64,000 bases of DNA from Pseudomonadota bacterium. Its GTDB lineage: Bacteria; Pseudomonadota; Gammaproteobacteria; Burkholderiales; Burkholderiaceae_E. Positions 1-8,120 of this stretch are shown here, in pieces. The DNA lies in assembly GCA_023388075.1 (NCBI GenBank), contig JAEWGX010000111.1:87988-151987 (forward strand), in the 5' to 3' direction. Each line of letters starts with the position of its first letter. The first letter of the stretch is position 1. Under the pieces are notes generated by a model, which saw only the letters and a list, made by a program, of their open reading frames with translations, ran no database searches and was not told the DNA's origin. A program made the translations under genes and the position numbers.

Positions 1-2
1 TG

Positions 3-83
3 GCGCTCGCGATCATCGTCCTTGCCGTCAACCTGCTGGGTGACTGGCTGCGCGACGTGCTGAATCCGAAGCTTCGAACATGA
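3..83 (+). CDS. C-terminal end of ABC transporter permease (Dpp/Opp type), partial
   Basis: Only the last 26 codons of this gene are inside the window, read in frame 3 and ending in TGA at 81-83. The visible tail is a hydrophobic helix followed by a short segment containing LGDWLRDVLNPK, which is the typical C-terminus of DppC/OppC inner-membrane permeases. The two genes that follow on the same strand are the matching pair of peptide-type ATPases, which supports the call. The rest of the gene, and probably a second permease and a binding protein, should lie to the left of the window. Confidence 0.75.
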   Translation, partial: ALAIIVLAVNLLGDWLRDVLNPKLRT

Positions 84-111
84 ACCGGCACTGCCCTCTG
101 GCGGCGCCCCC

Positions 112-1062
112 TTGCTGAGCGTGGAGAATCTGCGCGTCGAACTGGTCGGTCGGCAGGGCACTGTTCCCGCCCTCGAGGATGTGTCATTCGAGATCGCGGC
201 GGGTGAAGTTCTCGGGCTCGTGGGCGAATCCGGCGCTGGCAAGTCCCTCACCGGGGCGGCCATCATCGGCCTCCTCGAGCCGCCGCTTCGGCTGGCGGGC
301 GGCCGGATCGTACTCGACGGCCGGCGCATCGACGACCTGTCGCGAGAGGAGTTGCGACGATTGCGCGGCCGGCAGATCGGCGCGATCTTCCAGGATCCCC
401 TGACCAGCCTGAATCCGCTCTTCACGATCGGGCGCCAGCTCATCGAGACCATCCGGACGCATCTGGATACGGACATGCCAGGTGCGCGGCGGCGGGCAGT
501 CGAGCTACTCGGCGAAGTCGGCATTCCAGCTGCTGCGGAGCGGATGGATGCGTATCCGCATCAGTTCTCCGGAGGGATGCGGCAGCGGGTGGTGATCGCG
601 CTCGCGCTGGCCGCCGAGCCGCGCCTCATCATTGCAGATGAACCGACCACTGCCTTGGACGTTTCCGTCCAGGCGCAGATCATCGCGCTCTTGAAGCGTC
701 TCTGTCGTGATCGCGGCATGGCGGCCATGCTGGTTACGCATGACATGGGCGTGATCGCCGAGATCGCATCGCGCGTGGCGGTCCTCTACGCGGGGCGACT
801 CGTGGAGATCGGCCCCGTTGCGGACACAATCCTGCGTCCCCGGCATCCCTACACGGCCGGTTTGATGGATTCGATACCCCAGGTGGGCCGACGGCTCGAC
901 AGGCTGAGGCAGATCGATGGCGCCATGCCCAGACTCGGAGCCGTACCGCGAGGCTGTGCGTACCATCCGCGTTGCCGGGAGGCACTGGCGCGATGCCGCC
1001 AGGACCTCCCTCGCCTCGCGCCGGTCGGCACTTCCAGTGTCGCTTGCTGGCTCCATGACTGA
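112..1062 (+). CDS. Peptide/nickel-type ABC transporter ATP-binding protein (DppD/OppD-like)
   Basis: First cytoplasmic ATPase of a Dpp/Opp-type importer, 316 residues. Walker A is GESGAGKS at residues 38-45. The signature is FSGGMRQR, Walker B is LIIADEP, and the switch histidine follows in LVTHD. The C-terminus has the oligopeptide-type extension (HPYTAGLMDSIPQ, then a Cys-rich YHPRC segment), which distinguishes this family from other importers. The start is a TTG at 112, giving the usual N-terminus LLSVENLRVE; an ATG at 80 is out of frame and soon hits a stop. It lies 28 bp after the permease and overlaps the next gene by 8 bp. The substrate cannot be read from the ATPase and could be a di- or oligopeptide or another small solute. 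Confidence 0.92.
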   Translation: MLSVENLRVELVGRQGTVPALEDVSFEIAAGEVLGLVGESGAGKSLTGAAIIGLLEPPLRLAGGRIVLDGRRIDDLSREELRRLRGRQIGAIFQDPLTSLNPLFTIGRQLIETIRTHLDTDMPGARRRAVELLGEVGIPAAAERMDAYPHQFSGGMRQRVVIALALAAEPRLIIADEPTTALDVSVQAQIIALLKRLCRDRGMAAMLVTHDMGVIAEIASRVAVLYAGRLVEIGPVADTILRPRHPYTAGLMDSIPQVGRRLDRLRQIDGAMPRLGAVPRGCAYHPRCREALARCRQDLPRLAPVGTSSVACWLHD

Positions 1063-2068
1063 AGCACGCCCCCCGGCGCTCGTGGTGGCGAGCGGTCTTC
1101 GGAAGACTTTCGGAATGCCCGGGAACTGGTTGCGCCGACTGGCCGGCAAGCAGCGGCGCGAGCTCAAGGCGGTCGATGGCGTCGATTTCGAGATCGCCAG
1201 ACGCGAGACGTTCTCGCTCGTGGGCGAGAGCGGATGCGGCAAGTCAACAGTGGCGCGCCTAGTCGTGGGGCTCTACCGGCCCACCGAGGGGGCCGTGACT
1301 TTCGACGGGTACGACTTCAGCCGGCTGCGCGGCAGGCAGTCCCAAGTGCCCGTGCGACGCCGTCTGCAGATGATCTTCCAGGATCCCTATGCAAGCCTGA
1401 ATCCGCGCTGGCGAGTGCGCGACATCATCGCGGAGCCGATCCGTACTCATCGTCTCTCGTCGAGCGGACGGGCACTGCGCCGGCGGGTCGACGAGTTGCT
1501 GGAGCAGGTGCTGCTTTCGCCCGCAGATGCGGAGAAGTTTCCTCATGAGTTCTCGGGTGGCCAGCGGCAGCGGATCTCGATCGCCCGGGCGTTGTCCTCC
1601 GAGCCCGAGTTCCTGGTCTGCGACGAACCGACCTCGGCTCTGGACGTCTCGGTCCAGGCTCAGGTCCTGAATCTCATGAAGGACCTGCAGCAGCGACTGG
1701 GCCTGACCTACCTGTTCATCTCGCATAACCTTGCAGTCGTCTCCCATGTTTCCGATCGCGTGGGGGTCATGTACCTGGGCCGGCTGGTCGAGGTGGCCGA
1801 TACGGAAGCTATCTTCGATAGGCCGCAGCACCCCTATACCCAGATGCTTCTCGATACCGTGCCCGACGTTGCAATGACTGGGCGCCTCCGGCAGGCCGCT
1901 ACTGGCGAGATCCCGAATCCCATCGACCCGCCGTCAGGGTGCGCCTTCCATCCCCGATGCCCGCTTGCCGATGCCCGCTGCCGCACTGAAGCACCCGCTA
2001 TGCGGGCAGTCGGGACCGGCAGCGTCGCGTGCCATGCCGTGCAGGAGGGCCGTCAAGCCAGGCGCTGA
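1055..2068 (+). CDS. Peptide-type ABC transporter ATP-binding protein (DppF/OppF-like)
   Basis: Second ATPase of the same importer, 337 residues, expected to form the heterodimeric ATPase with its upstream neighbour. It has Walker A GESGCGKST near residues 57-65, signature FSGGQRQR, Walker B LVCDEP, the switch histidine in ISHN, and the C-terminal QHPYTQMLLDTVPD and FHPRC extension. ATG 1055 is chosen because it overlaps the previous stop (8 bp), as in a coupled operon; longer in-frame extensions have no family-like sequence. The 3' end overlaps the convergent Rieske gene by 16 bp (2053-2068), so the two transcription units meet tail to tail without an intergenic terminator. Confidence 0.92.
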   Translation: MTEARPPALVVASGLRKTFGMPGNWLRRLAGKQRRELKAVDGVDFEIARRETFSLVGESGCGKSTVARLVVGLYRPTEGAVTFDGYDFSRLRGRQSQVPVRRRLQMIFQDPYASLNPRWRVRDIIAEPIRTHRLSSSGRALRRRVDELLEQVLLSPADAEKFPHEFSGGQRQRISIARALSSEPEFLVCDEPTSALDVSVQAQVLNLMKDLQQRLGLTYLFISHNLAVVSHVSDRVGVMYLGRLVEVADTEAIFDRPQHPYTQMLLDTVPDVAMTGRLRQAATGEIPNPIDPPSGCAFHPRCPLADARCRTEAPAMRAVGTGSVACHAVQEGRQARR

Positions 2069-3078
2069 TCCTCGGCGGAAAGCCGCTCGTCGATCAATCG
2101 ACGGAAGCGGATGATCGCCGAGTCCATGCCGAGTGGAAGCATAGGGACCGACGGATCCAGCGCGATCGTGCGAGCCTGGGCCTGGATCATCCTCCTGTCC
2201 TCCTCGAACGCTGTCGCGAGCGATTCGAAGATTCGCTGTCGCGTGCCTTCGTCGCCCTGATCTGCCCGGTGAGCTTCCTGGAAGAAGTAGTGGGTAGAGG
2301 TCGCCGTTTCGGGCGTAAGCGCCTGGCAGCTGTGCAGCTGCACGGCACGCCGCATGTCGTCATCGGCGTCGTCTGCGGGCCGGCCGCCTGAGTGCATCAG
2401 CAGTGTCGCCGGGAGGATGAAGTCGTAGACCATCCAACGATTGATCGGAGTGTCGAACGGCCTGAAGCTCTGGTAGTACGGTGAAGGGGGCACATTGCGG
2501 ACCTCGCGTGATATCCGCAGGCCCCCTTCGATGTCCTCGATCCGTGGTGAAGCACGAGCGATCTCTGGCGATCCACCGAACGTCTTCTCGTGGACGTAGC
2601 TCAGATGCGAGAAATCCAACAGGTTGTCGCAGATCAGCAGGTAGTTGGTGTCGTAGTGCAGGTAGCCCGGAAGGTAGACCCAGTCGGCGTGGTCACAGGA
2701 GAAGTTGTCGGGCAGCAGGGCCTCGTCCGCCTGCTCGGCGTCCCCCATCCAGACGAACACCCAGCGGTTCTTCACGGTGATCGGATAGCGACGAACGAAC
2801 GCTTTGGCCGGGATGCGCACCTGACCGGGGATCTCGATGCAACGGCCGGAAGCGTCGTACAGCAGTCCATGATAGCCGCAGCGGATGCAGTCCCCCTCCT
2901 TGCGACCGGCGGACAGCGGCGCCAGGCGATGGCAGCAACGGTCGGCCAGGGCAGTCAAACCGCCTGTCGAGGTCCGGTAGATGAGGATCGGCTCATTGAG
3001 TACAGTCCTGCTGAACATCCCGTCAGCGGGAATCTCATGATCCCAAGCGATGACATACCAGGCATTGCGGATGAACAT
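2053..3078 (-). CDS. Rieske non-heme iron oxygenase, VanA-like (aromatic ring-hydroxylating/demethylating family)
   Basis: Oxygenase component of 341 residues. The Rieske [2Fe-2S] motif is C48-C-H50 with C67-x2-H70. The mononuclear iron site is D155-x2-H158-x4-H163 in DNLLDFSHLSYVH. Length and layout match the single-component alpha-type oxygenases such as vanillate O-demethylase and other O- or N-demethylases, which need a separate reductase. No reductase gene is present in the window. It is the last gene of the minus-strand operon starting at 7984, 14 bp after the ABC ATPase gene, so its substrate is plausibly imported by that transporter. A demethylation releasing formaldehyde is possible but only inferred. 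Confidence 0.9.
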   Translation of the reverse strand: MFIRNAWYVIAWDHEIPADGMFSRTVLNEPILIYRTSTGGLTALADRCCHRLAPLSAGRKEGDCIRCGYHGLLYDASGRCIEIPGQVRIPAKAFVRRYPITVKNRWVFVWMGDAEQADEALLPDNFSCDHADWVYLPGYLHYDTNYLLICDNLLDFSHLSYVHEKTFGGSPEIARASPRIEDIEGGLRISREVRNVPPSPYYQSFRPFDTPINRWMVYDFILPATLLMHSGGRPADDADDDMRRAVQLHSCQALTPETATSTHYFFQEAHRADQGDEGTRQRIFESLATAFEEDRRMIQAQARTIALDPSVPMLPLGMDSAIIRFRRLIDERLSAEDQRLA

Positions 3079-3092
3079 TGAGAGCTCCTACA

Positions 3093-3884
3093 TCAAAGCA
3101 GCAGGCTGTCCTGGTCGAGCTTGCCGCCGCGCGCCTTGGAGAAGAGCGAGACCAGGTCGTCGACGGTAAGGCCTGCGCGCTCCTCGCCGCGCACGTCGAG
3201 GATGATCTGGCCGCGATGCATCATCAGGGTGCGCTCGCCAAAGGAGAGCGCCTGCGCCATCGAGTGCGTCACCATGAGGGTCGTAAGGCGCCTCTCATCC
3301 ACGGTGCGCCGGGTCAGGTCCATCACGAACGAGGCCATGTGCGGATCCAGCGCGGCCGTCATCTCGTCAAGGAGGAGGATGCGCGATGGCTGCATAGTCG
3401 CCATCAGCAGGCTTACCGCCTGACGTTGGCCTCCTGAGAGAAGCTCCATGCGATCACTCAGACGTGACTCGAGGCCGAGGCCCAGCGGCGCGAGCAATGC
3501 GCGGTAGCGAGCCCGTCGTGCTGCTCCGAGCGCTGGCGCCAGCGTCCTTGCCTGGCCACGATCGTCGGCTAGCGCCAGGTTCTCCTCGATCGTGAGCGGG
3601 CCACAGGTTCCAGCGAGTGGGTCTTGGAAGACGCGCGCGCAGATGGCGCTGCGTTGGTGCACCGGGAGCCGCGTCACGTCGCGGCCGTCGACTGTGATGC
3701 GGCCTGCCGTGGCGGCGACGTTTCCGGCCAGTGCGTTCAGCAGGGTGGACTTGCCGGCTCCATTGGAGCCGATCACGGTGACTGAGCTGCCTTCGTCGAT
3801 GGAGAGGTCGATCCCGGTCAGCGCCCTGTTCTCGCTGGCGGTTCCCGCATGGAACGTTACCTCCAGGCCAGAGATTTCGATCAT
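3093..3884 (-). CDS. ABC transporter ATP-binding protein of the TrpXYZ-like/COG1101 type
   Basis: Cytoplasmic ATPase of 263 residues that should energise the adjacent permease. Walker A is GSNGAGKS at residues 39-46, the signature is LSGGQRQAVSL, and Walker B is ILLLDEMTAALD followed by LMVTHS. The start ATG at 3884 lies within an ATGA overlap with the stop of the permease gene. Longer reading through that stop region would run into the permease in another frame and is not coding. This family pairs with COG4120 permeases and COG2984 binding proteins, exactly the neighbours seen here. The class includes tryptophan or other amino-acid-derivative importers, so the substrate remains open. Confidence 0.9.
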   Translation of the reverse strand: MIEISGLEVTFHAGTASENRALTGIDLSIDEGSSVTVIGSNGAGKSTLLNALAGNVAATAGRITVDGRDVTRLPVHQRSAICARVFQDPLAGTCGPLTIEENLALADDRGQARTLAPALGAARRARYRALLAPLGLGLESRLSDRMELLSGGQRQAVSLLMATMQPSRILLLDEMTAALDPHMASFVMDLTRRTVDERRLTTLMVTHSMAQALSFGERTLMMHRGQIILDVRGEERAGLTVDDLVSLFSKARGGKLDQDSLLL

Positions 3885-4801
3885 CGGGAAGCCTTGGCCG
3901 ATCCTGCCTGCGTAGGCTTGACTTGCAAGTGCATGCGCCGGCTGTACTTCGTGAACAGGAAGGCAGCCGTGACCACCACCGCCGAGATGAGGTTCAGGTC
4001 GGAGGTGGTCAGGCCAAGGGACTCGCTTTCGAGTGCGAGGGAGATCGTGAAGCGGTACGCGATGGCCCCGCCGACGCACGCCACGACTGCCGCGAGCGGG
4101 GACCAACTTCGCACGAAAGCCTCCCCAAGGATGACCGCGGCAAGCCCCACGACAATCGTGCCCACGCCCATGGACACGTCGGCGAAGCCATAGAGCTGGG
4201 CGAACAGCCCGCCAGCCAGTCCGCAAAGACCGTTCGACAGTGCCAACCCCACGTAGATGCGCTGGGAGCAGGATACGCCCACGGCCGCCGCCATTCGCGG
4301 ATTGGCGCCGGTCGCGCGCACGCTTAGCCCGTAGCGCGAGGCAAGGAACGTGCTGACCAAGCCCACCGCAAGCAGGCTGGCGAGCGCGGCGATCCATAGC
4401 TTCGCCGCAACCGTGTCCAGACCGAGCGCGACCACGTCGTCGGTTATCGTCTCGTGCCCAAGCAGAGGGAGGTTCGGGCGCCCCATGACCCGGATGTTCA
4501 CCGAGTAGAGCGCCGTCATCGTGAGGATCCCCGCGAGCAGGTCCAGGATCCGCAGACGCTGGCTCAGGAAGCCGGTTACCGCGCCGGCGCCGGCGCCGGC
4601 GACGATCGCCACCACCAGGGCCAGCCACGGATTCCCGCCCGAGGCGACTACCGCGGCGGACGCTGCCGCCCCGAGCGGGAAACTCCCATCCACCGTGAGG
4701 TCAGGGAAGTTGAGCATCCGGAACGACAGCAGGACGCCGATGGCGACAAGTCCATAGATGAAGCCGAGCTGGAGGGCGCCCAGCGCCGCATAGGCCGTCA
4801 T
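3881..4801 (-). CDS. ABC transporter permease (COG4120/TrpY-like)
   Basis: Integral inner-membrane permease of 306 residues with many hydrophobic segments. It has the family N-terminus, MTAYAALGALQLGFIYGL followed by a segment with LNFPDLTVDGS. Start ATG 4801 is chosen because upstream residues in the same frame are charged and not family-like. The gene overlaps the ATPase gene by 4 bp (ATGA) and lies 34 bp after the binding-protein gene, which indicates translational coupling within the operon. A short run of Ala-Gly alternation near residues 67-74 is encoded by a GCCGGC tandem repeat at 4583-4600. Resemblance to branched-chain amino-acid permeases (LivM) is expected for this family. Confidence 0.88.
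   Translation of the reverse strand: MTAYAALGALQLGFIYGLVAIGVLLSFRMLNFPDLTVDGSFPLGAAASAAVVASGGNPWLALVVAIVAGAGAGAVTGFLSQRLRILDLLAGILTMTALYSVNIRVMGRPNLPLLGHETITDDVVALGLDTVAAKLWIAALASLLAVGLVSTFLASRYGLSVRATGANPRMAAAVGVSCSQRIYVGLALSNGLCGLAGGLFAQLYGFADVSMGVGTIVVGLAAVILGEAFVRSWSPLAAVVACVGGAIAYRFTISLALESESLGLTTSDLNLISAVVVTAAFLFTKYSRRMHLQVKPTQAGSAKASR
4583..4600. repeat. GCCGGC tandem repeat (3 units) inside permease gene
   Basis: Three perfect copies of the palindromic hexamer GCCGGC lie in frame within the permease CDS and encode alternating Ala-Gly in a membrane segment. Because the unit is a multiple of three, expansion or contraction would keep the frame. Confidence 0.6.
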
Positions 4802-4835
4802 GCGTAAACCGGCTGGAAGAACCCGCTGCGGACCC

Positions 4836-5789
4836 TCATTCGACCTTCGTCTTCGCGCGCGAAAGCACTGCCTGTGGTATCTCGAAGCCGATCCGCCTGG
4901 CTTCGCCCAGGTTGACCGATACGTCCAGGTTGGTGCTGGACGCGACGGGAATGTCGCCGGGTTTGCGCCCCTCGAGTATGTCGGCAATCATCCCGCCGGT
5001 TATCGTGCCGAGCTCGTGGTAGTTGAAGCCGCTGCCAACCAGAACTCCGCGGGCCACGTAGCCGGCGTCGCCTATCGTCGGTACCCGTCGTTGGCGCGTG
5101 ATCGCGATGACACCTTCGAGCCCACTGGCCACCACGTTGTCCGTCGGCAGGTAGATCGCATCGACTTTGCCCACCAGTCGTTCGGCTGCCGCGCTGAGGT
5201 CGGCGGTCCGGTTGGCCGCGGACTCGGTCAGTTCCAGGCCGGCTTCCTTGGCAGCGCGTTTCAGGACCGAGACCAGCGCGATCGAGTTGGCCTCACCGGG
5301 GTTGTAGATGACGCCCAATCGTTTGAGCGACGGCAACAGCTGCTTTGCCAGTACGAGTTGCTCGGCAACCGGCGCCATGTCTGTGACGCCGGTGATGTTG
5401 CCGCCGGGCTTGGCCGGATCCTTGACGAGCTTGGCCGCGACGGGGTCCGTGACTGCGGAGAAGACGATCGGCAGGTCCTTCGTGGCGGCAAGGAGGGCCT
5501 GCGCCGAGGGCGTCGAGATTCCGACCATGACGGCCGGCTTCTGGCCGACGAGCTTCGAGGCGATCTGCGCCGCGTTCGCCGGTTGCCCTTGAGCACTGTC
5601 GAAGGTGGTGCGGACGGTCTTGTCCTTGAAGCCCCTCCGCGCCAACTCCTCGATAGCTCCCTTGCGGACGTCGTCGAGGGCGGGATGCTCGACGATCGCG
5701 GTGAATGCCACGTGCGGTGCGCCGCCTTGGGCATTGGCGGCGGATGCGATCGCAAGTGCAACCGCCAGTCCAGTCCAGAGTCGAATCAT
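4836..5789 (-). CDS. ABC transporter substrate-binding protein (COG2984/TrpX-like)
   Basis: Periplasmic binding protein of 317 residues. It begins with a signal peptide (MIRLWTGLAVALAIASAANA, cleavage expected after the Ala at residue 20). The mature part has the family's two-lobe pattern. It includes a segment with VEHPALDDVRKG near the N-terminus, GISTPSAQALLAATK in lobe one, and the QLLPSLKRLGVIYNPGEANS hinge region. This is the specificity determinant of the downstream permease and ATPase. It sits 102 bp after the SHMT-like gene. The ligand is not predictable by eye. The neighbouring Rieske and PhyH enzymes suggest a small amino-acid-like or methylated compound. Confidence 0.88.
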   Translation of the reverse strand: MIRLWTGLAVALAIASAANAQGGAPHVAFTAIVEHPALDDVRKGAIEELARRGFKDKTVRTTFDSAQGQPANAAQIASKLVGQKPAVMVGISTPSAQALLAATKDLPIVFSAVTDPVAAKLVKDPAKPGGNITGVTDMAPVAEQLVLAKQLLPSLKRLGVIYNPGEANSIALVSVLKRAAKEAGLELTESAANRTADLSAAAERLVGKVDAIYLPTDNVVASGLEGVIAITRQRRVPTIGDAGYVARGVLVGSGFNYHELGTITGGMIADILEGRKPGDIPVASSTNLDVSVNLGEARRIGFEIPQAVLSRAKTKVE

Positions 5790-5891
5790 GGTTGTCTCCT
5801 GCTTATCGGTTGACGATGGTGATCCATCGATGATGCCCGAAGCCCGGCTCGAGGACGAGCGAGAGGGCGATCGATGGGGTCCCCGGGGCGC

Positions 5892-7196
5892 CTATTCTGC
5901 AGCCGCGGCGCCTTCTGGCGCCGGGGTGTACATGTGCAGCCGATCGCAGATCCTGCGTACGCGTTTCCGGATGGAAGGCGCCGCTGCATCACTGCGTCCA
6001 GGATCGGCGGCTTCCAGCAGCGCGTCGACCACTACTTCGGCCACCTCCTCCCACTCCGCCTCCTGCATGCCCCGCGTCGTCATGGCCGACGTTCCGAGGC
6101 GCAGCCCGCTGGCACGCGAGAAGTCGATGTCCCCAGGAATCGGAACCGCATTGGAACCGATGTCGCATGACTCGAGATGGCACGCTGCGGCGGCACCGGT
6201 CAGGCCCAGCGAACGGAGGTCTGCGACGACGAAGGGCGCGTCGGTGCCCCCCGTAACGACAGGCACGCCCCGATCGATGAGGGTGCTGGCGAGCGTCCTC
6301 GCGCCCGCCAGCACCCGGCGGTTGTACTCCCGGAACTCGGGCTGCAGCGCCTCCCCGAACGCTGCCGCCTTGCCGGCGATCATGGCGAGCAACGGCGTCC
6401 CCTGCAGCCCAGGGCACAGCGCGTGGTCGATGCGACGAGCCAGGCTGGCGTCGCGCGTCAGCACGAGGCCACCCCGGACGCCCCGAAGGTTCTTGTAGGT
6501 GGTTGACGTGACCACATCGGCATGTGGAAAGGGATCAGGGAACAGACCCGATGCGACCAGCCCGGCTACATGGGCGATATCCACCATGAAGGCAGCGCCC
6601 ACGGATCGCGCGATCTTGCCGAGGCGATTGAAATCGATGGCGCGTGGATAAGCTGACCCGCCCGCGATGATGAGTTTGGGGTGGTGAGTGAGCGCCTGCC
6701 GTTCCGCCTGCTCGTAGTCGATGATGCCCGTGCGGGAGTCCACCCGGTAGTGGACGACGTGAAACCACTGCCCCGACACGCTATCGGGATCGCCATGACT
6801 GAAGTGCCCGCCGTCCGTCAGGCTCATGGACAGGATGGTATCCCCTCGGCGAAGCAGCGCGAGATAGACTGCCTGATTGGCCTGCGTTCCGGAATGCGGC
6901 TGTACGTTGGCGTATGTCGCGCCGAACAGACGGCAGGCACGTTCCATGGCCAGCCGTTCCAACGCGTCCACATGTTCCGATGCGCCGAGAAAGCGGGCGC
7001 CGGGATATCCCTCGACAGTCACGTTGGCGAACGCCGAGGCGGACGCTTCCAGCTGACCACGACTTACGTAGTTCTCGGACGCCACGAGTTCGAGCCGCTG
7101 GCCCTGGCGCGCCTCCTCTGCTCGGATGAGGGACGCGACCTGCGGATCCGAATCGCGCAGCGAGGCGGCGAAATGCCGCTGGGCCGCCTGCGTCAT
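5892..7196 (-). CDS. Divergent serine hydroxymethyltransferase-family PLP enzyme
   Basis: Fold type I PLP enzyme of 434 residues that aligns along its whole length with GlyA. Conserved features include the ELVASENY start, EGYPG, YANVQPHSGTQAN, the VDIAHVAGL aspartate and the PLP lysine K235. Several catalytic residues of true SHMT are changed. The His before the PLP lysine is Tyr (TTYK, residue 234). The tyrosine pair of the KRYYGG motif is FL (residues 69-70). The Tyr matching E. coli Tyr55 is Thr60. In E. coli SHMT these positions support folate-dependent hydroxymethyl transfer, so this paralogue may be a different aldolase or transferase. Its start overlaps the PhyH stop (TGATG). Confidence 0.88.
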   Translation of the reverse strand: MTQAAQRHFAASLRDSDPQVASLIRAEEARQGQRLELVASENYVSRGQLEASASAFANVTVEGYPGARFLGASEHVDALERLAMERACRLFGATYANVQPHSGTQANQAVYLALLRRGDTILSMSLTDGGHFSHGDPDSVSGQWFHVVHYRVDSRTGIIDYEQAERQALTHHPKLIIAGGSAYPRAIDFNRLGKIARSVGAAFMVDIAHVAGLVASGLFPDPFPHADVVTSTTYKNLRGVRGGLVLTRDASLARRIDHALCPGLQGTPLLAMIAGKAAAFGEALQPEFREYNRRVLAGARTLASTLIDRGVPVVTGGTDAPFVVADLRSLGLTGAAAACHLESCDIGSNAVPIPGDIDFSRASGLRLGTSAMTTRGMQEAEWEEVAEVVVDALLEAADPGRSDAAAPSIRKRVRRICDRLHMYTPAPEGAAAAE

Positions 7197-7984
7197 CAGG
7201 CTGCGGTGCCGACCGGCTGAAGGAGGCAGTCGTCGGCGAGCGGGACCACCGGCGCGCGCTCGCGCTCGTGCGCGATCTCCGGTACGTCCTTGGTCGCCGC
7301 ATTCGAAACCGGGTTGAGGATCAACGAGAAGATCCAGCGAGAGAACGGCGAGTAGTTGTGTCCAGACACGTGCAGCAGTTTGTCCCCGAAGATCAGGAGC
7401 GTGCCCCGCGGCCCCTTCGCGGAAACCATGCCAAGCTCAGAGACTAGTTCGGCGACCGCGGCCTTGGGGACAGTCCACAGTTCCCATTTTTCGCCGTCCA
7501 CGCTCCTCTGCAGTGGAATCTCGCGCTTGTGCGATCCAGGCACGAAGACCAGCGGGCCATTGAACTCGGTTACATCGTCCAAGAGGATATGCAGATTCAG
7601 GGCCAGCGGCTGCGGCACGCCGTCACGCTTGTGGTGAGTAGCGAAATCGATGTGCCAATCGAATCCGCCGCCTTCGAAACCTTGCTTCGGATTGATCTTG
7701 ACCTGCTGCGGATAAAGGTTCCGATCCCCAAGTATCTGCATCGCGGGTTCCACGAGTCGCGGGTGACGGACGAGGCGTGCGTAGATCTCGTTGCGCCGGT
7801 GCAGCGACAGGAGGTTGCGAGTCGCGCCACTTCCGGCTTCGCGCTGATTCTCCGGGCAGTCCTCCGCCAGCATCGGTGGCACTTGGGCACGCAGGATGTC
7901 CACCTCCGCGGCCGAGAAGACTCCCGGGATGATCAGGAAGCCGTCTTCATCGAGCTGCTGGAGTTGCTCTTCCGTGAGTCTCAT
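7196..7984 (-). CDS. PhyH-family Fe(II)/2-oxoglutarate dioxygenase (ectoine-hydroxylase-like)
   Basis: Predicted soluble non-heme iron hydroxylase of 262 residues and first gene of the six-gene minus-strand operon. The iron facial triad is visible as H111-x-D113 in FDWHIDF, plus distal H205 in LLHVSGHNYS. R216, eleven residues later, is placed to hold the 2-oxoglutarate carboxylate. The stretch around the HxD motif resembles ectoine hydroxylase (W-H-x-D-F, then DGVPQP), but the operon has no ectoine biosynthesis genes. A free amino-acid or other polar solute is therefore a reasonable but unproven substrate. The stop overlaps the next start by one base (TGATG). About 136 bp of upstream DNA carries candidate operators. 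Confidence 0.9.
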   Translation of the reverse strand: MRLTEEQLQQLDEDGFLIIPGVFSAAEVDILRAQVPPMLAEDCPENQREAGSGATRNLLSLHRRNEIYARLVRHPRLVEPAMQILGDRNLYPQQVKINPKQGFEGGGFDWHIDFATHHKRDGVPQPLALNLHILLDDVTEFNGPLVFVPGSHKREIPLQRSVDGEKWELWTVPKAAVAELVSELGMVSAKGPRGTLLIFGDKLLHVSGHNYSPFSRWIFSLILNPVSNAATKDVPEIAHERERAPVVPLADDCLLQPVGTAA

Positions 7985-8020
7985 CGCATCGCCTTTCGTG
8001 TTCGAGGAACGGCGATATCG

Positions 8021-8096
8021 TAGGACCTATCCCGGCGCATGTCCTAGCTTATCCGGGCGAATTTTGCGGCGATCTAGCGTCTTTATGCTAATCCGG
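8021..8096. promoter_or_regulatory. Candidate operator region upstream of the PhyH operon
   Basis: Seen directly: an inverted repeat TAGGAC (8021-8026) and GTCCTA (8041-8046) separated by 14 bp. Also seen are three copies of a related word: TATCCCGG (8028-8035), TTATCCGGG (8049-8057) and TAATCCGG (8089-8096). They lie between the start of the PhyH gene (7984) and the end of the MBL gene (8121), where the operon promoter must be. Spacing between copies is about 21 and 40 bp, close to whole helical turns, as expected for cooperative repressor or activator sites. No cognate regulator gene is adjacent. Confidence 0.35.
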
Positions 8097-8120
8097 AATC
8101 CAGATTTGGCGTTTTCATCC

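Noticed and set aside
7196..7984. Ectoine hydroxylase (ectD)
   Set aside because: The HxD region is similar, but ectABC and transporters of that type are absent and the operon contains unrelated enzymes; left as PhyH family.
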